DNA from: Phaseolus vulgaris
Lineage: Eukaryota; Streptophyta; Magnoliopsida; Fabales; Fabaceae
DNA: 64,000 bases
NCBI RefSeq assembly: GCF_000499845.2
Contig: NC_023757.2
Span: 7,912,447 to 7,976,446 of the forward strand
Direction: 5' to 3'
Below, one piece after another: positions 23,410 to 35,134 of the stretch. A program made the position numbers and the translations under genes. Every line of letters starts with the position of its first letter. The stretch's first letter is position 1. The notes under the pieces were generated by a model, which was not told the origin of the DNA, made no database searches, and worked only from the letters and a program-made list of their open reading frames with translations.

Positions 23410-23530
23410 TGTTAGGAAGTGGACTTTAAGTGTAACTCAACCCCATAAAACCGGCTCAATGAGGTGAGGTTTGCACTCACTTATATATTATGAAAGGCTC
23501 TAATTTCTAGTCGATGTGAGATCTCCAACA
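23410..23530 (+). mobile_element. TRIM-like solo LTR, copy A
   Basis: 121 bp, TGTTAGGAAGTGGAC...GAGATCTCCAACA, with the TG...CA and short inverted ends (TGTTAGGA/TCCAACA) of an LTR. A second, more diverged copy lies in the opposite orientation at 31035-31155, showing a dispersed family. No clear target duplication is visible. Confidence 0.6.
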
Positions 23531-23765
23531 CACCCCTCACGCCGAGACTACCAACTCGTGCGTGGAGATATATGTTATGGGTGGTCCGATAACGGCCCGA
23601 TAACGGGTGACCTGATAAACCCAACAAATGCTCGCTAGGATAGACTCGAAATGACTTTGATACCATATAAGAAAATGATAAAAAATGGTAAGAAGAAGAG
23701 ATGTTTTTTATTCTCTTATGTGTATGGTTACATCACTTCATGTATAAGAAATATATAGGGATCTT
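23531..23765 (-). repeat. Inverted copia LTR end, PBS and leader
   Basis: On the minus strand 23765 to about 23663 matches the last roughly 100 bp of the copia 3' LTR (27470-27565): TATATATTTCTTATACATG, then ACCATACACATAAGAG, ending TTTTCTTATA. It is followed at once by TGGTATCAAAG, a tRNA-Met-type primer-binding site, and by about 130 bp of leader-like sequence. This block points away from the copia coding region to its right, so it is inverted relative to that element. Confidence 0.75.
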
Positions 23766-23810
23766 GGTGTCCTGACAGCCTCTCCATTTTCATCTCCTAA
23801 ATAAAAGATC

Positions 23811-26800
23811 ATGTCTGGCAAAGAAGGCATCAGTAACGAGTCCGATAAAAAACTCGTACAAGGCTTCAGTGTCGAGCAAATTCAGCAATTGGCAAAGGCT
23901 ATTTATTCGCTCAACAATAAAGATAAAAGTGACACGTTTGTTAGCTCTGCAGGTCTGCTTGCCCATAACTCCTCTTCTAATTTTGCTTTTACGAAACCAT
24001 GGATTTTGGATAGCGGAGCAACCGATCACATTGCATCTGATTCACAATTTTTCACACACACTTCATCATCATTTATTCCAAAATGTTAATCTGCCCACAG
24101 TTCAACTGCGCCCATCTCATCTACGGGCACAATTAAATTCAATGACAAAATCACTCTCAAAGATGTTCTTTGTGTTCCTTCTTTTAATTTAAATCTCATG
24201 TTCGTTAGTAAGATAACCAGTTCACTAAATTGTTGTGTCGTTTTTACTCCACATGGTTGCATTTTGCAAGACTTGGCTACGGGAAGGATGATTGGCTCGG
24301 GTAAACAACACGCAGGCTTATACTACATGTCCCCTCTTCCAAACCAAGCTCACACATCTCAAATATCAACCAATCCTGATTTATGGCACAAACACCTCAG
24401 ACATCCTTCTCTGGCGTGTTTACAACTTGCATCTTCCTTACTACCTATCCCTATCAGTAAAAATCTCATTCCTATTCATAATAATTGTAGTATTTGTCCC
24501 AAAGCTAAACAAACAAGGCTACCATTTCCTTTAAGCACAATAAAATCTCATTCTCCATTTAATCTATTGCATTGTGACATTTGGGGCCCTCATAAAACCC
24601 CAACTCATTTTGGAAACATTTTTTTCTCACTATAGTCGATGACTATACTAGATGTACTTGGTTATTTCTTATGAATCACAAGTCTGAAACCCAACATCTC
24701 TTAAAATCATTCATTACTTTTGCACAAAATCAATTTCAGACATCTATTAAAACCATCCGCGTTGACAACGAATTGGAATTTATTTCTATGCGTAATTTTT
24801 TTCTCAAAAAAGGTATTGAATGTCAACTCACTTATGTGTACACTCCTCAACAAAATGGAGTAGTAGAACGCAAACATAGACACATTTTAAACACAGTACG
24901 AGCCCTCCTATTTCAGTCTCATTTACCATTAGAATTTTGGGGGAAATGCATTTTAACCGCCACATATATCATTAATCGCTTGTCAACACCTTTACTAAAA
25001 AATAAATCACCCTTTGAAATGCTATATAATCGCCCACCTTCACTTTCTCACTTAAAAACTTTTGGTTGCCTATGTTATGCAACTATTGTTTCACCTAAGC
25101 AAAAATTTGATCTGCGCGCTCGACAGTGCATCTTCATTGGTTATCCTCTCAATCAAAAAACATACAAATTATTTGATATAGATGCAGACACTTTTTTTAC
25201 AAGTCGGGATGTCATATTCCATGAAAGTATTTTCTCATTCTGCCAACAGTCACAGACACAATCCTCACCTCCATCACAAGGTATTTTGCCCACTATTGAC
25301 ATTGACTTGCCCACTCCTGTCCAACATTCACTCGATCAACCTTATTCTCTTACTCATCACAATGCACCTGAACCTCCACCAAACCAACATTTTTCTCCTA
25401 CTCGTCACAATACACCTGAACCTCCATCAAACCAACCCTCTTCTCCTACTCGTCACAATGCACCTGAACCTCCATCAAACCAACCTTCTTCTCCTACTCG
25501 TCACAATACACCTGAACCTCCAGTAGACCAACCTTCTTCTCCCATGCCAAGAAGTCTAGCACCCATTACCAAACCTTCTCCAACCGACCTTCCTGTTCGA
25601 CGATCCAGTTGCACATCAACCCCACCTTCCTGGTTTCAAGACTACGTAACGGGATCCCAAGCCAATCATTCGACCACTGCCCAAGACTGGCCGAATGGAA
25701 CCAGGTATCCTATACATCATTTTCTTTCTAATTCACGATTTTCTTCTACATATAGTGCATATCTTGCTAACATCACAGTCACCAAAGAACTTCACACTTA
25801 TGCTCAAGCTATTCTTGATCCAAATTGGCAAAAAGCAATGGACGAAGAGCTTTCCGCCTTGCAGCTAAATCAAACGTGGACCTTGACATTGTTACCCGTT
25901 GGGCAGAAACCCATTGGATGCAAATGGGTCTATAAAATAGAGTACAACTCAGATGGTAGCGTCGACAGATATAAGGCGCGCCTTGTCGCAAAGGGGTACA
26001 CTCAGATTGAAGGTGTCGACTATTCTGAAACTTTTTCACCAACATCAAAATTAACAACTTTGAGGTGTCTCCTCACCATTGCAGCAGCCATAAATTCGTT
26101 TACTCACCAACTAGATGTGCAAAATTCCTTCTTACATGGCACATTGCATGAAATTATTTACATGGACTTGCCACCCGGACATCATCGACAGGGGGAGAAC
26201 ATTGTATGTCGACTCAACAAATCCCTTTATGGTCTCAAACAAGCATCTCGGACATGGTTTTCAACATTTTCTCATGTGATTAAATCTAAAGGATTTCAAC
26301 AGTCCAAGACAGATTACTCTCTATTCACAAGACATAATAAGACATCATTTACTGCCCTTTTAATTTATGTGGATGATATTCTTTTGACAAGACATGATTT
26401 GACAGAAATTCAGCGTGTTAAAGATTGTCTATTACAATAATTTCGCATTAAAGATCTTGGAGACCTAAAATATTTTCTAGGGATTGAATTTTCCCGTTCC
26501 AAAGCTGGTATTTACATGTCCCAAAGAAAATATGCCCGTGATATTTTGCAGGATACGGGACTCACAGGTGCTCGTCCAGACAAATTTCCAATGAACAATA
26601 CCTAAAACTCACACCAGACGATGAAGAGTCATTAAAGGATCCAGTCAAATACAGGTGACTCGTGGGACGACTGATATACCTCACGGTTACTCGGCTTGAC
26701 ATAGCATTTTCGGTTCAGACCCTAAGTCGATATATACAGGATCCACAGAAACCTCATTGGGATGCTGCAATTCGAGTCCTAAAGTACATCAAAGGATCAC

Positions 26801-27323
26801 CAGGACAAGGATTGCTATTGCCATCCGAAAACAATCTCACATTGACAGCTTATTGCGACTCAGACTGAGGAGGTTGTGAGACAACTCGGAGATCAGTATC
26901 TGGGTATTGCATTTTTCTTGGTTCTTCTATTATCTCATGGAAGTAAAAAAAACAGACGTATCAAGATCATCAGCGGAAGCAAAATACCGCGCGATGACCA
27001 ATACTTGTTTGGAGATAGTTTGGTTGCGATATCTGTTGCAGAATTTAAAGGTGTCATGTAACTTGCCAGCTCAACTTTTCTGTGACAATCAAGTGACATT
27101 ACATATAAAAGCAAACCCAATATTTCATGAACGCACAAAACACATTGAGATAAACTGTCACATTGTGTGAGAAAAATTACAAGCTGGGATAATCAGTCCT
27201 TCATATGTACCGACATAGTATCAGCTCACAGATATTTTTACAAAGGCACTGGACAAGGAACAGTTTTTTACGCTACGACACAAGTTGGGAGTTCATGATC
27301 TTCACCTACCAACTTGAGGGGAG
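23811..27323 (+). pseudogene. Copia polyprotein remnant (protease, integrase, RT, RNase H)
   Basis: The first frame starts at 23811, in the last part of gag, and runs into protease WILDSGATDHIASD (24000-24045). The pre-integrase zinc region follows (LWHKHLRHPS and CSICPKAKQ, 24383-24520), then the integrase core (VDNELEF near 24767 and NGVVERKHR near 24857), a proline-rich repeat linker (25348-25540), RT with an intact YVDDILL box (near 26370) and RNase H to QLTDIFTKAL. The long open stretch is 24671-26440 (589 codons). Breaks include a stop at 24087, a frameshift near 24640, a TAA at 26438, and stops near 26866 and 27168. It cannot give a full polyprotein. Confidence 0.88.
25348..25540 (+). 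repeat. Four 48-bp tandem repeats coding for a Pro-rich linker
   Basis: The translated unit is 16 residues, for example SPTRHNTPEPPSNQPS, present about four times between the integrase and RT regions. The last three copies are nearly identical at the DNA level (ctcgtcacaatncacctg). Length multiples of three keep the frame open. Confidence 0.9.
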
Positions 27324-27569
27324 TATTAAGGAAATAATAATTATCAAATTATATGCAATTATTGTATGCAATATTGTACGATATTGTACCCAATTATATG
27401 CAATTAATTTAATAATGATAGAATCTCATGATTAGTATCCTACCTAATTAGATTGTAATTTGGAGAGAGAAACTCCTATATATTTCTTATACATGAAGTG
27501 ATGAACCATACACATAAGAGAATAACAAACATCTTTTCTTCTTACCATCTTTTATCATTTTCTTATACA
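27324..27569 (+). repeat. 3' LTR of the copia element
   Basis: About 246 bp from TATTAAGG (the original TG is mutated) to TTCTTATACA. It directly follows a polypurine tract. Its last 100 bp recur inverted at 23664-23765. Confidence 0.75.
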
Positions 27570-28799
27570 ACTTTAGTGTAATAAAATTTTAAAGAAATCA
27601 TGTCACATTGACACAACTTACCAATTTTAATAATTTTTACAAATTTTATTTATTTTAATAAATGATTTTTTGAAATTTCACCTAATAACCTAATAGAGAA
27701 CCTTTAATTGTTTTATTTGAAGAGTTGTGCATACATCATATCAAATACTATGAAGAAGAGAGAATGTTTGCAAAATTTTATATAATTGTCATTTCATTAT
27801 GAAAAATTTAGTTTTAATTTTAAAAATAATTAATTACTATAAGAATACTATTTTATAAACTAAGAGACTATTAATATTTGAAGTAAATTTATTATTAATA
27901 AAAATTTTAAATTGACATTAAACATCAATTATAAAAAATTTAACTACTAATCATGGTTGATTTTCAAATTATTAACTATAAAAAAAATAAAAATAAAACT
28001 AATTTAAAATCTAAAATAATTATAGTTAAAATTTTAATAACTAATTCTAGATACTAATTTAAAAATTAATTTAATTTTTTAATTAATAATATAAAATAAT
28101 AATTTTGATTTATAAAATAATATTTAATTTAATTATTATAACAATTAATTATTTTTATCATTAAAATTAATTATTAGTTTAATATTTTCTTATATTAAAT
28201 ACTAGAAGCAATTACTTGTCTTATTCTGTATTTTAGAGCAAATACAAACCTGAAGATCTCAATCTCGTAAAGGACTCTGAAACAAATCTACTAGAAGAAT
28301 TATAAGAAAGAAAATAAATATTCCTTAATATTTTGGTATCATTTTCCTTTTTCATTTTCTTTAATACCACTTTATTTGTTTTGAGTCAACTCGTGTTTTC
28401 TATTAAAAAACACATAATATATGAAAAATTAGTATTCATCTAGTGGATAGCGTTATCACAGAGGAAAACACCAAAAACGCGTTGCAGTTTTTCAATGACA
28501 CCATAAGTGATAATCCCTCGAAAAGTTAAAACTTTTTATCTTTGTCTATTCAGAAGTAAAACTCTCAAATCTAAAAGGTAAAAGATTAAAAAATTTAACC
28601 ATTGACACACAACACAATTAAAGGTAATCAAATTGAAATAATATGCTCAACATCTAAATTTATTTATAACATCACATAGATAAGTTTTGGACCATGCAAT
28701 AAATTATAACTTATTCATGTTGCTTCACACCCCCACATTCTCATCTTATGCATCAATTAAGTACAATGATACTAAAATAAAAATGTTATACTCAAGGTT
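27570..28799. other. AT-rich intergenic DNA
   Basis: No gene. The first 50 bases resemble the left flank of the copia element (shared 'ttgacacaactt' preceded by similar sequence), so the element sits between two copies of a short host repeat. Positions 27810-28190 resemble the AT-rich interior of the CACTA-type element at 14873. Confidence 0.5.
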
Positions 28800-29045
28800 G
28801 TGGGTTGATAATAATAAAAAAGTAAGAAAATAAAATTAAGACGGACAAAAATACTTTATTGATGATAAAAGGTATGTACACAAAGAACTTTTTCAAACAA
28901 TAATGTTTTTACAAAGATCACAATAACTATATATATACACACACAAAATAAAAAGAGTAACAAAAGACTATTCAAAACAAAATTTCATTAAGATAGTTAT
29001 AACAAACACGTACTGAAGTGTCTAACTCATCTCAATACTATTACA
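28800..29045 (-). repeat. Copia-like LTR, left arm of an inverted pair
   Basis: On the minus strand this reads 'gttagacacttcagtacgtg', 'tttgttataactatctta', 'gttctttgtgtacatacc' and ends near 'atcaacccacaacc'. The same series appears on the plus strand at 29655-29912. In relation to the RNase H remnant to its right it lies where a 3' LTR should be. Confidence 0.7.
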
Positions 29046-29640
29046 CTGTCTAAAGTAGACGATCTATTTTTCCTTCACAACAAACGATTTAACCGTTTGA
29101 CTAAGCTCTTGTACATGATTTAAAGTCAATAATCATAATAATCTACCTTGACTCCAAATCATGGAAGAGCTTCCAATTTCAACTTTATTTTTCCTCAAAC
29201 GAAAAAATAACCAACTCCAAACACTGTCTGAACCTAAATCTTGGCAAGGGTTTCGTAAACACATGCTGGATTTTCTCCTAAGACTATCTTCTTGATTCTA
29301 ACTTCTTGAGACTCAATTACGCCGCTCACAAAATGTAGTCTAATGTCTATGTGTTTCTTCCTCTTGTGGTAAATCTAATGGTCAGCTAGATGTATAAGAC
29401 TTTGACTATCACACTGAACAACCACATAGTCTTGTACAATTCCTAGCTCTCCAATCATCCCTAGCTTTCCAATCATCCCCTTCAACCATATTGCCTCTTT
29501 TACCCCTTCTATGAGAGCAATATACCTTGCCTAAGTAGTGGATAAAGCCACAACTTATTGTAGACTAGATTTCTAGCAAACTGCAGTACCAAACAACGTC
29601 CACATACCCTTCTATAACAACTTTGTAAAGGGTAGATTGT
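29046..29640 (-). pseudogene. Copia RNase H remnant
   Basis: Minus strand. Across frames it reads GYVDVVWY, a decayed STTEAEYMA-type segment, then VKEAIWLKGMIGKLGM with a duplicated GELG unit, VVVQCDSQSLIHLAD with the catalytic-type CDSQS motif, KRKKHIDIRLHFV, and ENPA...TLAKI. This is the C-terminal part of a Tork/TNT1-like copia polyprotein. Many stops and frameshifts. RT and upstream domains are absent. Confidence 0.75.
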
Positions 29641-29654
29641 CTATACACAAGGAG

Positions 29655-29912
29655 AAGGAGATCGTCTAGTAGTATTGAAACGAGTTAGACAATTTAGTAT
29701 GTGTTTGTTATAAGTTATAACTATCTTAGCATTTTTTTTTGAATGATTTTCTGTTACTCCTTCTGTTTCAAGTCTATACATAGAGTTCTTGTGATATTTG
29801 TAAAGACATTGTTGTGGAAGTTCTTTGTGTATAGACCTTCTGTTATTAATAATTTATTTATTTTTCAATCTTGTTCTTTCTTACTTGCTTCGTTATTATC
29901 GAGGAACCCAAC
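29655..29912 (+). repeat. Copia-like LTR, right arm of an inverted pair
   Basis: Plus-strand LTR matching the reverse complement of 28800-29045, ending 'cgaggaacccaaca' and followed by 'attgacaccatg', which may be a mutated primer-binding site. It faces opposite to the LTR at 28800, so the RNase H remnant is bracketed by an inverted repeat. Confidence 0.7.
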
Positions 29913-29926
29913 AATTGACACCATGT

Positions 29927-31030
29927 GGAGACTCACACTTGAGGGGGAGATTGTGAGGAATTCAAGGGTGGAGTCTAGAGTCCCACATTCAATGGAGATG
30001 AGGTGATGACGACCAAGGAGAGAGGGTGCATGAGGCCCAAGCCCAACCCATGATCACATCATCCACCATGCCTCAGAGGATTACTAGGAGCAGGACACAA
30101 ACATTAGGAGATGAGCATCAATTGATGTCTCTTTTTGTAATTTCTTTAGAATAGATTTAATAGAACATAAAAAGGAAGGTGTGGATAGAAGTTTAGGGCC
30201 TATGAGAAGAAATGGCAACAAGTCACACCTTCCATGTGACTCTTTTTTAGGCACCATTTTGTATGGCTTGCCTTTTGAATTTCCCACCTATTTTCCTTTT
30301 GAAATCCGGTCCTCTCACACTATAAATAGAGGTGCTTAGCTCATGTAAAATTACATTGACTGAAGAGTAAAGTTGCTATACACAAATTGTGTGAGAATAG
30401 TGAGAATTGTTTCTCCTGGCTTAGTCTTATCTTGTGAGTGTTTGGGAGCTCTCAACTGGTGGCAACATCACTTATCTTGGAGCATATTCACCATTCCAAG
30501 TGGCGTGATCTTCTTCCCAAGCTTCAACCACATAAGCTTTCCTATTCTTCATCTTCCAATTCCATTTCCATTCCATTTCAATTTCTAAATATGTCTTGTT
30601 CATGTGTTTTTGATTTTAATCGGTTCATTTACATTGTTTGATGTTTCTATTCGGTTTAATTGTCTTGAATTGTGTTCTTGTTTCCGCACCTTGTTTTGTC
30701 ATTCATAATCACCTATAATTGTGTTTTTCCTTTGGTCTTATGGAAATGAACCTTCACATGTACTTAACACTTGTTAAGTTAATGTCCAGTGGAAATTTTC
30801 CTTAGACTTGTCACCTTAATTGTCTAATCAATCTCAATTCTAATTCTAAAGTGTCACTTAAATGAATCAACCTAAAATCAACTCACACCATGAGGGGAGA
30901 GTCGGTACCTAACTTAGGAGAGGTGGATCCAATGAGTCTCGAGTCATGAGTCAATCTACATGTAAGAGACATTTACAACACCTTCGACCCAAAACCATAA
31001 GACATTATGTTTGTGGTTCTTTTCTCTTAT
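29927..31030 (+). mobile_element. Remnant of a CRM-like gypsy 3' end (pol tail plus LTR)
   Basis: Positions 30068-30154 encode PQRITRSRTQTLGDEHQ followed by SLFVISLE and a stop, closely matching the LTR-encoded pol tail of the CRM element at 42713-42902 ([13 protein letters not shown]...[11 protein letters not shown]). Downstream is an LTR-like sequence with a TATAAATAGAGGTGCT box (30322-30337), also found in that element's LTR, and shared words such as 'tctcaactggtggcaacatcact'. The rest of the element is gone. Right border uncertain. Confidence 0.75.
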
Positions 31031-31034
31031 ATAT

Positions 31035-31155
31035 TATTGGAGATCCCACATCAACTAGAGATAAAGACATTTCATAGTATATAAGTGGGTGCAAATCTCA
31101 TCTTATAAATCAATTTTATAAGGTTGAATTAGACTCAAAGTTCACTTAATATATA
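31035..31155 (-). mobile_element. TRIM-like solo LTR, copy B
   Basis: Plus-strand sequence 'ttggagatcccacatcaac', then 'agtatataagtgggtgcaaa' and 'aaggttgaattag' corresponds to the reverse complement of copy A (23410-23530). It is more diverged and its ends are eroded. Confidence 0.65.
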
Positions 31156-33239
31156 TTGTTCACCTCACTTATCTTCATTCAATATGCGACTCCAAACTCC
31201 ACACTTAAATTCCTCACAATTATATAATGGGATAATTCATGCCACCACTAACAAATTCATTTTTGACTCATTGAATTGAACTTTGTATTGTAAGACGTTG
31301 AATTTGATTTTTGTAGAATGTATACAGCATACCTCACCAAACTAGCTCTTTGACCAAAGAAATCCAAAAGATACCACCATGCTCATAAACAATTAATAAA
31401 AGTGCGTTTATTAATATTGTATTTTTAGGAATCATATTTGTAGGACTCTATCATAGTGTGATATTCTCATATATATATATGTGTGTTTTATTATTTATTT
31501 ATATTTTTAGATATATTTTAAAATAATTAAAATAAAAATATTTTTCATAGGATTGTAATTTTCTCATCCTAATTTGCCTTAGAATGAATTTTTTATAGAT
31601 ACGAGAATTTAGTTCGATAACTTTTCTATAATTTTCTATAAAATATAAAAAAAATAAAATTTGCTTTCATATTCAAAAAAAGGGAAAAAAAAGAGTACGA
31701 AACAAACATGTGTAAGAGGGATTTGCAGAACGGAATGTGCAGGGTGTAGAAGCTTGGAATTATCGAAGACAACTCTTGATGGAAATGTTATGGACTCATT
31801 CAGTGTAACATGTTTCTCAGTGTGCAGAAACCATAATTTTGAATACAAGATCTGACTTCTTTAACGTCTGAAACTGTACTTTAAGATTAAATATATCTGT
31901 AATTAATACGAAAAATCTACGATTTCTTCATAACTAAACATTACTTTGAGGACGATTTGAATATTATAACACGAGAAATTATATTTTAATAGATAAAATG
32001 TATTTATAACTATTAATTAAAATTAATGTTTGAGATTATAACTACTTTAAAATTTCAATATATGCTTGCTTATTTCGATCTCAAGCATCCATTATTTTAT
32101 TTTTACATCAAACATCTCTTTGTTTGTTTGAAGATAAGTAAAAAAAATAGAAAGTAAAGTTATTTAAATTAAAAAATGAAAAATAGAGAGAAATTTGTAA
32201 GTAATTTTATTGATATAATAAATTTAAAAGAAATTATAAAATAATTAAATTATCCTTATTATTATAAATTAAGTTGGTAGCCGAAATCAACTTCTGCATG
32301 TTTGGACCTTATTGAGTAAGGAGTAGAATGTTGGTTTACATCATATGATACCTCATAATCTGACATATCCAAATAGTCTTATCCATCATTAGAAGGTTCC
32401 ACCTTATTAAGACAAAAGTTCAACATCCCAAGATTTTAATGTGCTTCAAAACAACTAAGTGTAAAATATGATAACATTTTGTCTCTAAGATGATGAAAAC
32501 ATCAAATCATGTAAGACATGAGTATTTCATTTAATAATTAATGATACAACACTATGCAGTCTTTTCTCGAAGTCTGATAAGGCGCACAAAAAAACAAATG
32601 AAACGTCAAATAAACATCAGATGGTACATATAGGTTATGCAAACCTTGTACTTAAAATTAAATATCAATGTACCTATGTTATGTTTGCAAGAAATCTTCA
32701 CTTGCCAAAGAGATCCATTTGAATTTGGATATTGAATATCTCTCGAGAAGTGAGCTAAAGTTGCATTGATAACTCTAACACAGAGATTGTCAACTCTGAC
32801 CCAACTATTTACACTGTACAGAATAACATCAATCATGAAATAAAGCTCGTTAAATGCAAAACAATTACAATAAAAGATCATCTAATGACTGCCTTGTTCA
32901 ACAAGCCTATAAAAAGGAACTTATAAAGAAGAAGAAGCATAGGTATGGGGAGATATATAGAGGAAAGGATGTGGAATGCCAAAAAAGGATGCTTACATGA
33001 AGAGCCCCTTTAAGCCAAGAAGAGGTTGCAACACACATATGTGTTGATCTAATGATAGCACATGCCTAATAGCTTCTAAGAAGGATCCTCAAACTGAAAG
33101 ATTAATGTATTAGGATCCTAAAAAACCTAATGAAAAACACTTAGAGTGGTTATCCAAATTCCTAGAAGAGTGAGCTCAATCATTCTTTACATTAAAAAAC
33201 ACTACTCTTCCTAGAAAGCAAGATGATCTAAACTAGGAG
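31156..33239. other. Intergenic DNA, no gene recognised
   Basis: AT-rich with short frames on both strands (31636-31848 and 31661-31855 overlap each other; 32606-32881 minus, 91 codons). None shows family features. Around 32280-32900 the base composition is more balanced and may be an old transposon that I cannot name. Confidence 0.5.
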
Positions 33240-33800
33240 ACAAAACTTAAACATTGTATCTATTGCTGGACGTAATCTTCCCTAGTTATCAGACCCAATG
33301 ATCAGTACATCATTAAATACTAAACTTCCAGGTCTTATTCAAGAGTGGATGTTTAGAAAATAATACTCAAAGTCAGTTAGGAGTCATTTGAGTAAAGATT
33401 ACTTTATGATGGGGTTAGCCAAGAGTGGTTGTAATATAAAAGAATACCCATTTAGCTAAGAGTGGCTAGGTTTAAGGAATACGTAGGGTTAGTCAAGAGT
33501 GGCCTGAGAAAATAATACTAAGAGTTAGTTAGGAGTGACTTGAGCAAAGAATACTTGGTTAATCTAGGAGTGGCCAAAGGATTAACCAAACGTGACTACG
33601 AGCTCAAAAAATACTTGATGTGTACTTTGCAACATTAGTCTACTTGGTTAAACTTGATTGGTTTGGTCAAGAACTAGATGTACTTTGTTGCAACAGATGA
33701 ACTAATATAAGTTATTATGTATAACTTCTCTCTTACTTATTTCTTTTTATATTATCATCTGACGTGTTCTCTTTATGCTAGAAGAGATAAGCATAAAATA
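33240..33800 (+). repeat. LTR-like sequence with repeated 'aagagtggc' words
   Basis: The words 'gtcaagagtggcc', 'gctaagagtggctagg', 'agttaggagtgacttgag' and 'ctaggagtggcc' recur every 40-70 bp. The segment ends with 'gttgcaacagatgaactaatataagtt...cttctctcttact', a composition I associate with copia LTRs. No partner LTR or coding region is near, so it is at best a decayed LTR. Confidence 0.4.
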
Positions 33801-35068
33801 AGCCTTTCAATATATATGCTTGATCATATTTGTATAAATCTTCTAAAGAAAAATGTTTTAAGCTTCATGAGATGAAACATGCTGAAATATATGTAGAAGA
33901 TTTTATCTTAAGCCTTGCTTTCGTAAAATATATCCTTAGGTTAAATATGCACTAGATACTATGTATTAGACAAAAGTAACTATACTTTAATTTTTGATCT
34001 AGATAAATAAGAAAGTAGCATAAACAAATTATTCACTATGAGAGAGTTTTTGATTGTTGTGTTTAAAAGAACGTCCACTTAAGTATCATAAATTAAATGA
34101 CTTCGGGATATTTCATGGTTAGATTATAACTTTAAAGAGTTTTAATGTATTGATCAAAATTGATATTTTAAATATGTCATGATATTTAATTAAAATATTT
34201 ATTGAGTGATGAGAGGTGGTTTTTACATGATTAATATGATTAATAAGATTGACAAGTTACATTTCTCTTATTTCAGTTGAAAAGTAGTTTGACATGTAAA
34301 GTTATACCATTTTAGTTTTTTGGTGATGATTCAATTTTTTTTACTTTTTTTTGGATTTTTTTATGGCTATTGTGTTACTTTTCTATCAGATTTAATATTA
34401 CTTTTTCGACTAGAATAAGATTTAGTTGAACATTTTTCGAGAAGCAACGAGCATAAAATATAGATTTGAATTTAAAATCTAATATAATTAGTTATATTTG
34501 AGTTTATAAAACTTTAAACTATTCTTTTAGAAAATATAAACTTTTCTATTGAATTTTTATACCCACTCCTAGTTTAGGTAAAATTTGTTTAACACATTCT
34601 TTAAAGTTGTTATTGAGTTGTTGAGAGTTCTATATTTGGAACAAAAACAATAAAGTGGAAGTGCATGAAGGTATGTGGAAGTAATGATTTGGGTGAAGAT
34701 AGTAGAGAATGCAGAAAGAAATCTTGATGTGGTATAGTGGAGAATTTGGTTGTGCTGGAATGAGCATGCATATCTCCAAGGATCCACTCAGAAAGCTCTC
34801 TTTCATGAAATTGCAAAAGGCACTCCAAACAACTTTTTGTCCTCTTTCTTTCATCATTATGCAAATTTCAAACATTATAATAAACTCCATCTCACTTAAA
34901 TACAGTGGATAGTGACAAGGCAAACCTATGAAGGACAAGAATATGATTTTGTGGATCTGAATATATATATATTGTTTTGTATTATTTAGGGTAAGAATAA
35001 TTAAAATACCCCAAAACATGCATATGAAAAAAACACAACAATGAGCAAAATTTGACACAGAAAAGAAA
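33801..35068. other. AT-rich intergenic DNA
   Basis: No gene is supported. The largest frame (34630-35058 minus, 142 codons) is hydrophobic, lacks domain features and overlaps other frames, so I do not call it. Confidence 0.5.
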
Positions 35069-35134
35069 TGGAGATGCAGGGGATCTTACCTCTCGCATGC
35101 AAAGCGAGCGCTCTACCATTTGAGCTACATCCCC
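35069..35134 (-). pseudogene. tRNA-Ala(TGC) pseudogene with T-arm deletion
   Basis: Minus strand. It matches the intact tRNA-Ala genes at 56232 and 60255 from the acceptor stem through the anticodon stem (TGC), but 7 nt are missing from the T arm: GGTACAGGGTTCGATCC is reduced to GGTAAGATCC. This removes the T loop and the internal B-box promoter, so it should neither be transcribed nor fold. Length 66 nt against 73. Confidence 0.9.

Larger units (their letters stand above)
23664..27569 (+). mobile_element. Ty1/copia element, 5'-rearranged
   Basis: A plus-strand copia element with protease, integrase, RT and RNase H, a polypurine tract (ttgaggggag, 27314-27323) and a 3' LTR (27324-27569). A correctly oriented 5' LTR, its leader and most of gag are missing; an inverted LTR end with primer-binding site lies in their place. 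The short LTR and overall sequence suggest the Ale/Retrofit side of copia, but I am not certain. The element is defective. Confidence 0.85.

Noticed and set aside
23410..23530. Cassandra-type TRIM carrying a 5S rRNA-like region
   Set aside because: I could not find the 5S internal promoter words in it, so I kept the looser label TRIM-like LTR.
32606..32881. 91-codon minus frame
   Set aside because: No family features and no supporting context; could be chance.
34630..35058. 142-codon minus-strand open frame
   Set aside because: Hydrophobic, AT-driven composition, no domain, no codon bias visible, and it overlaps other frames of similar length.
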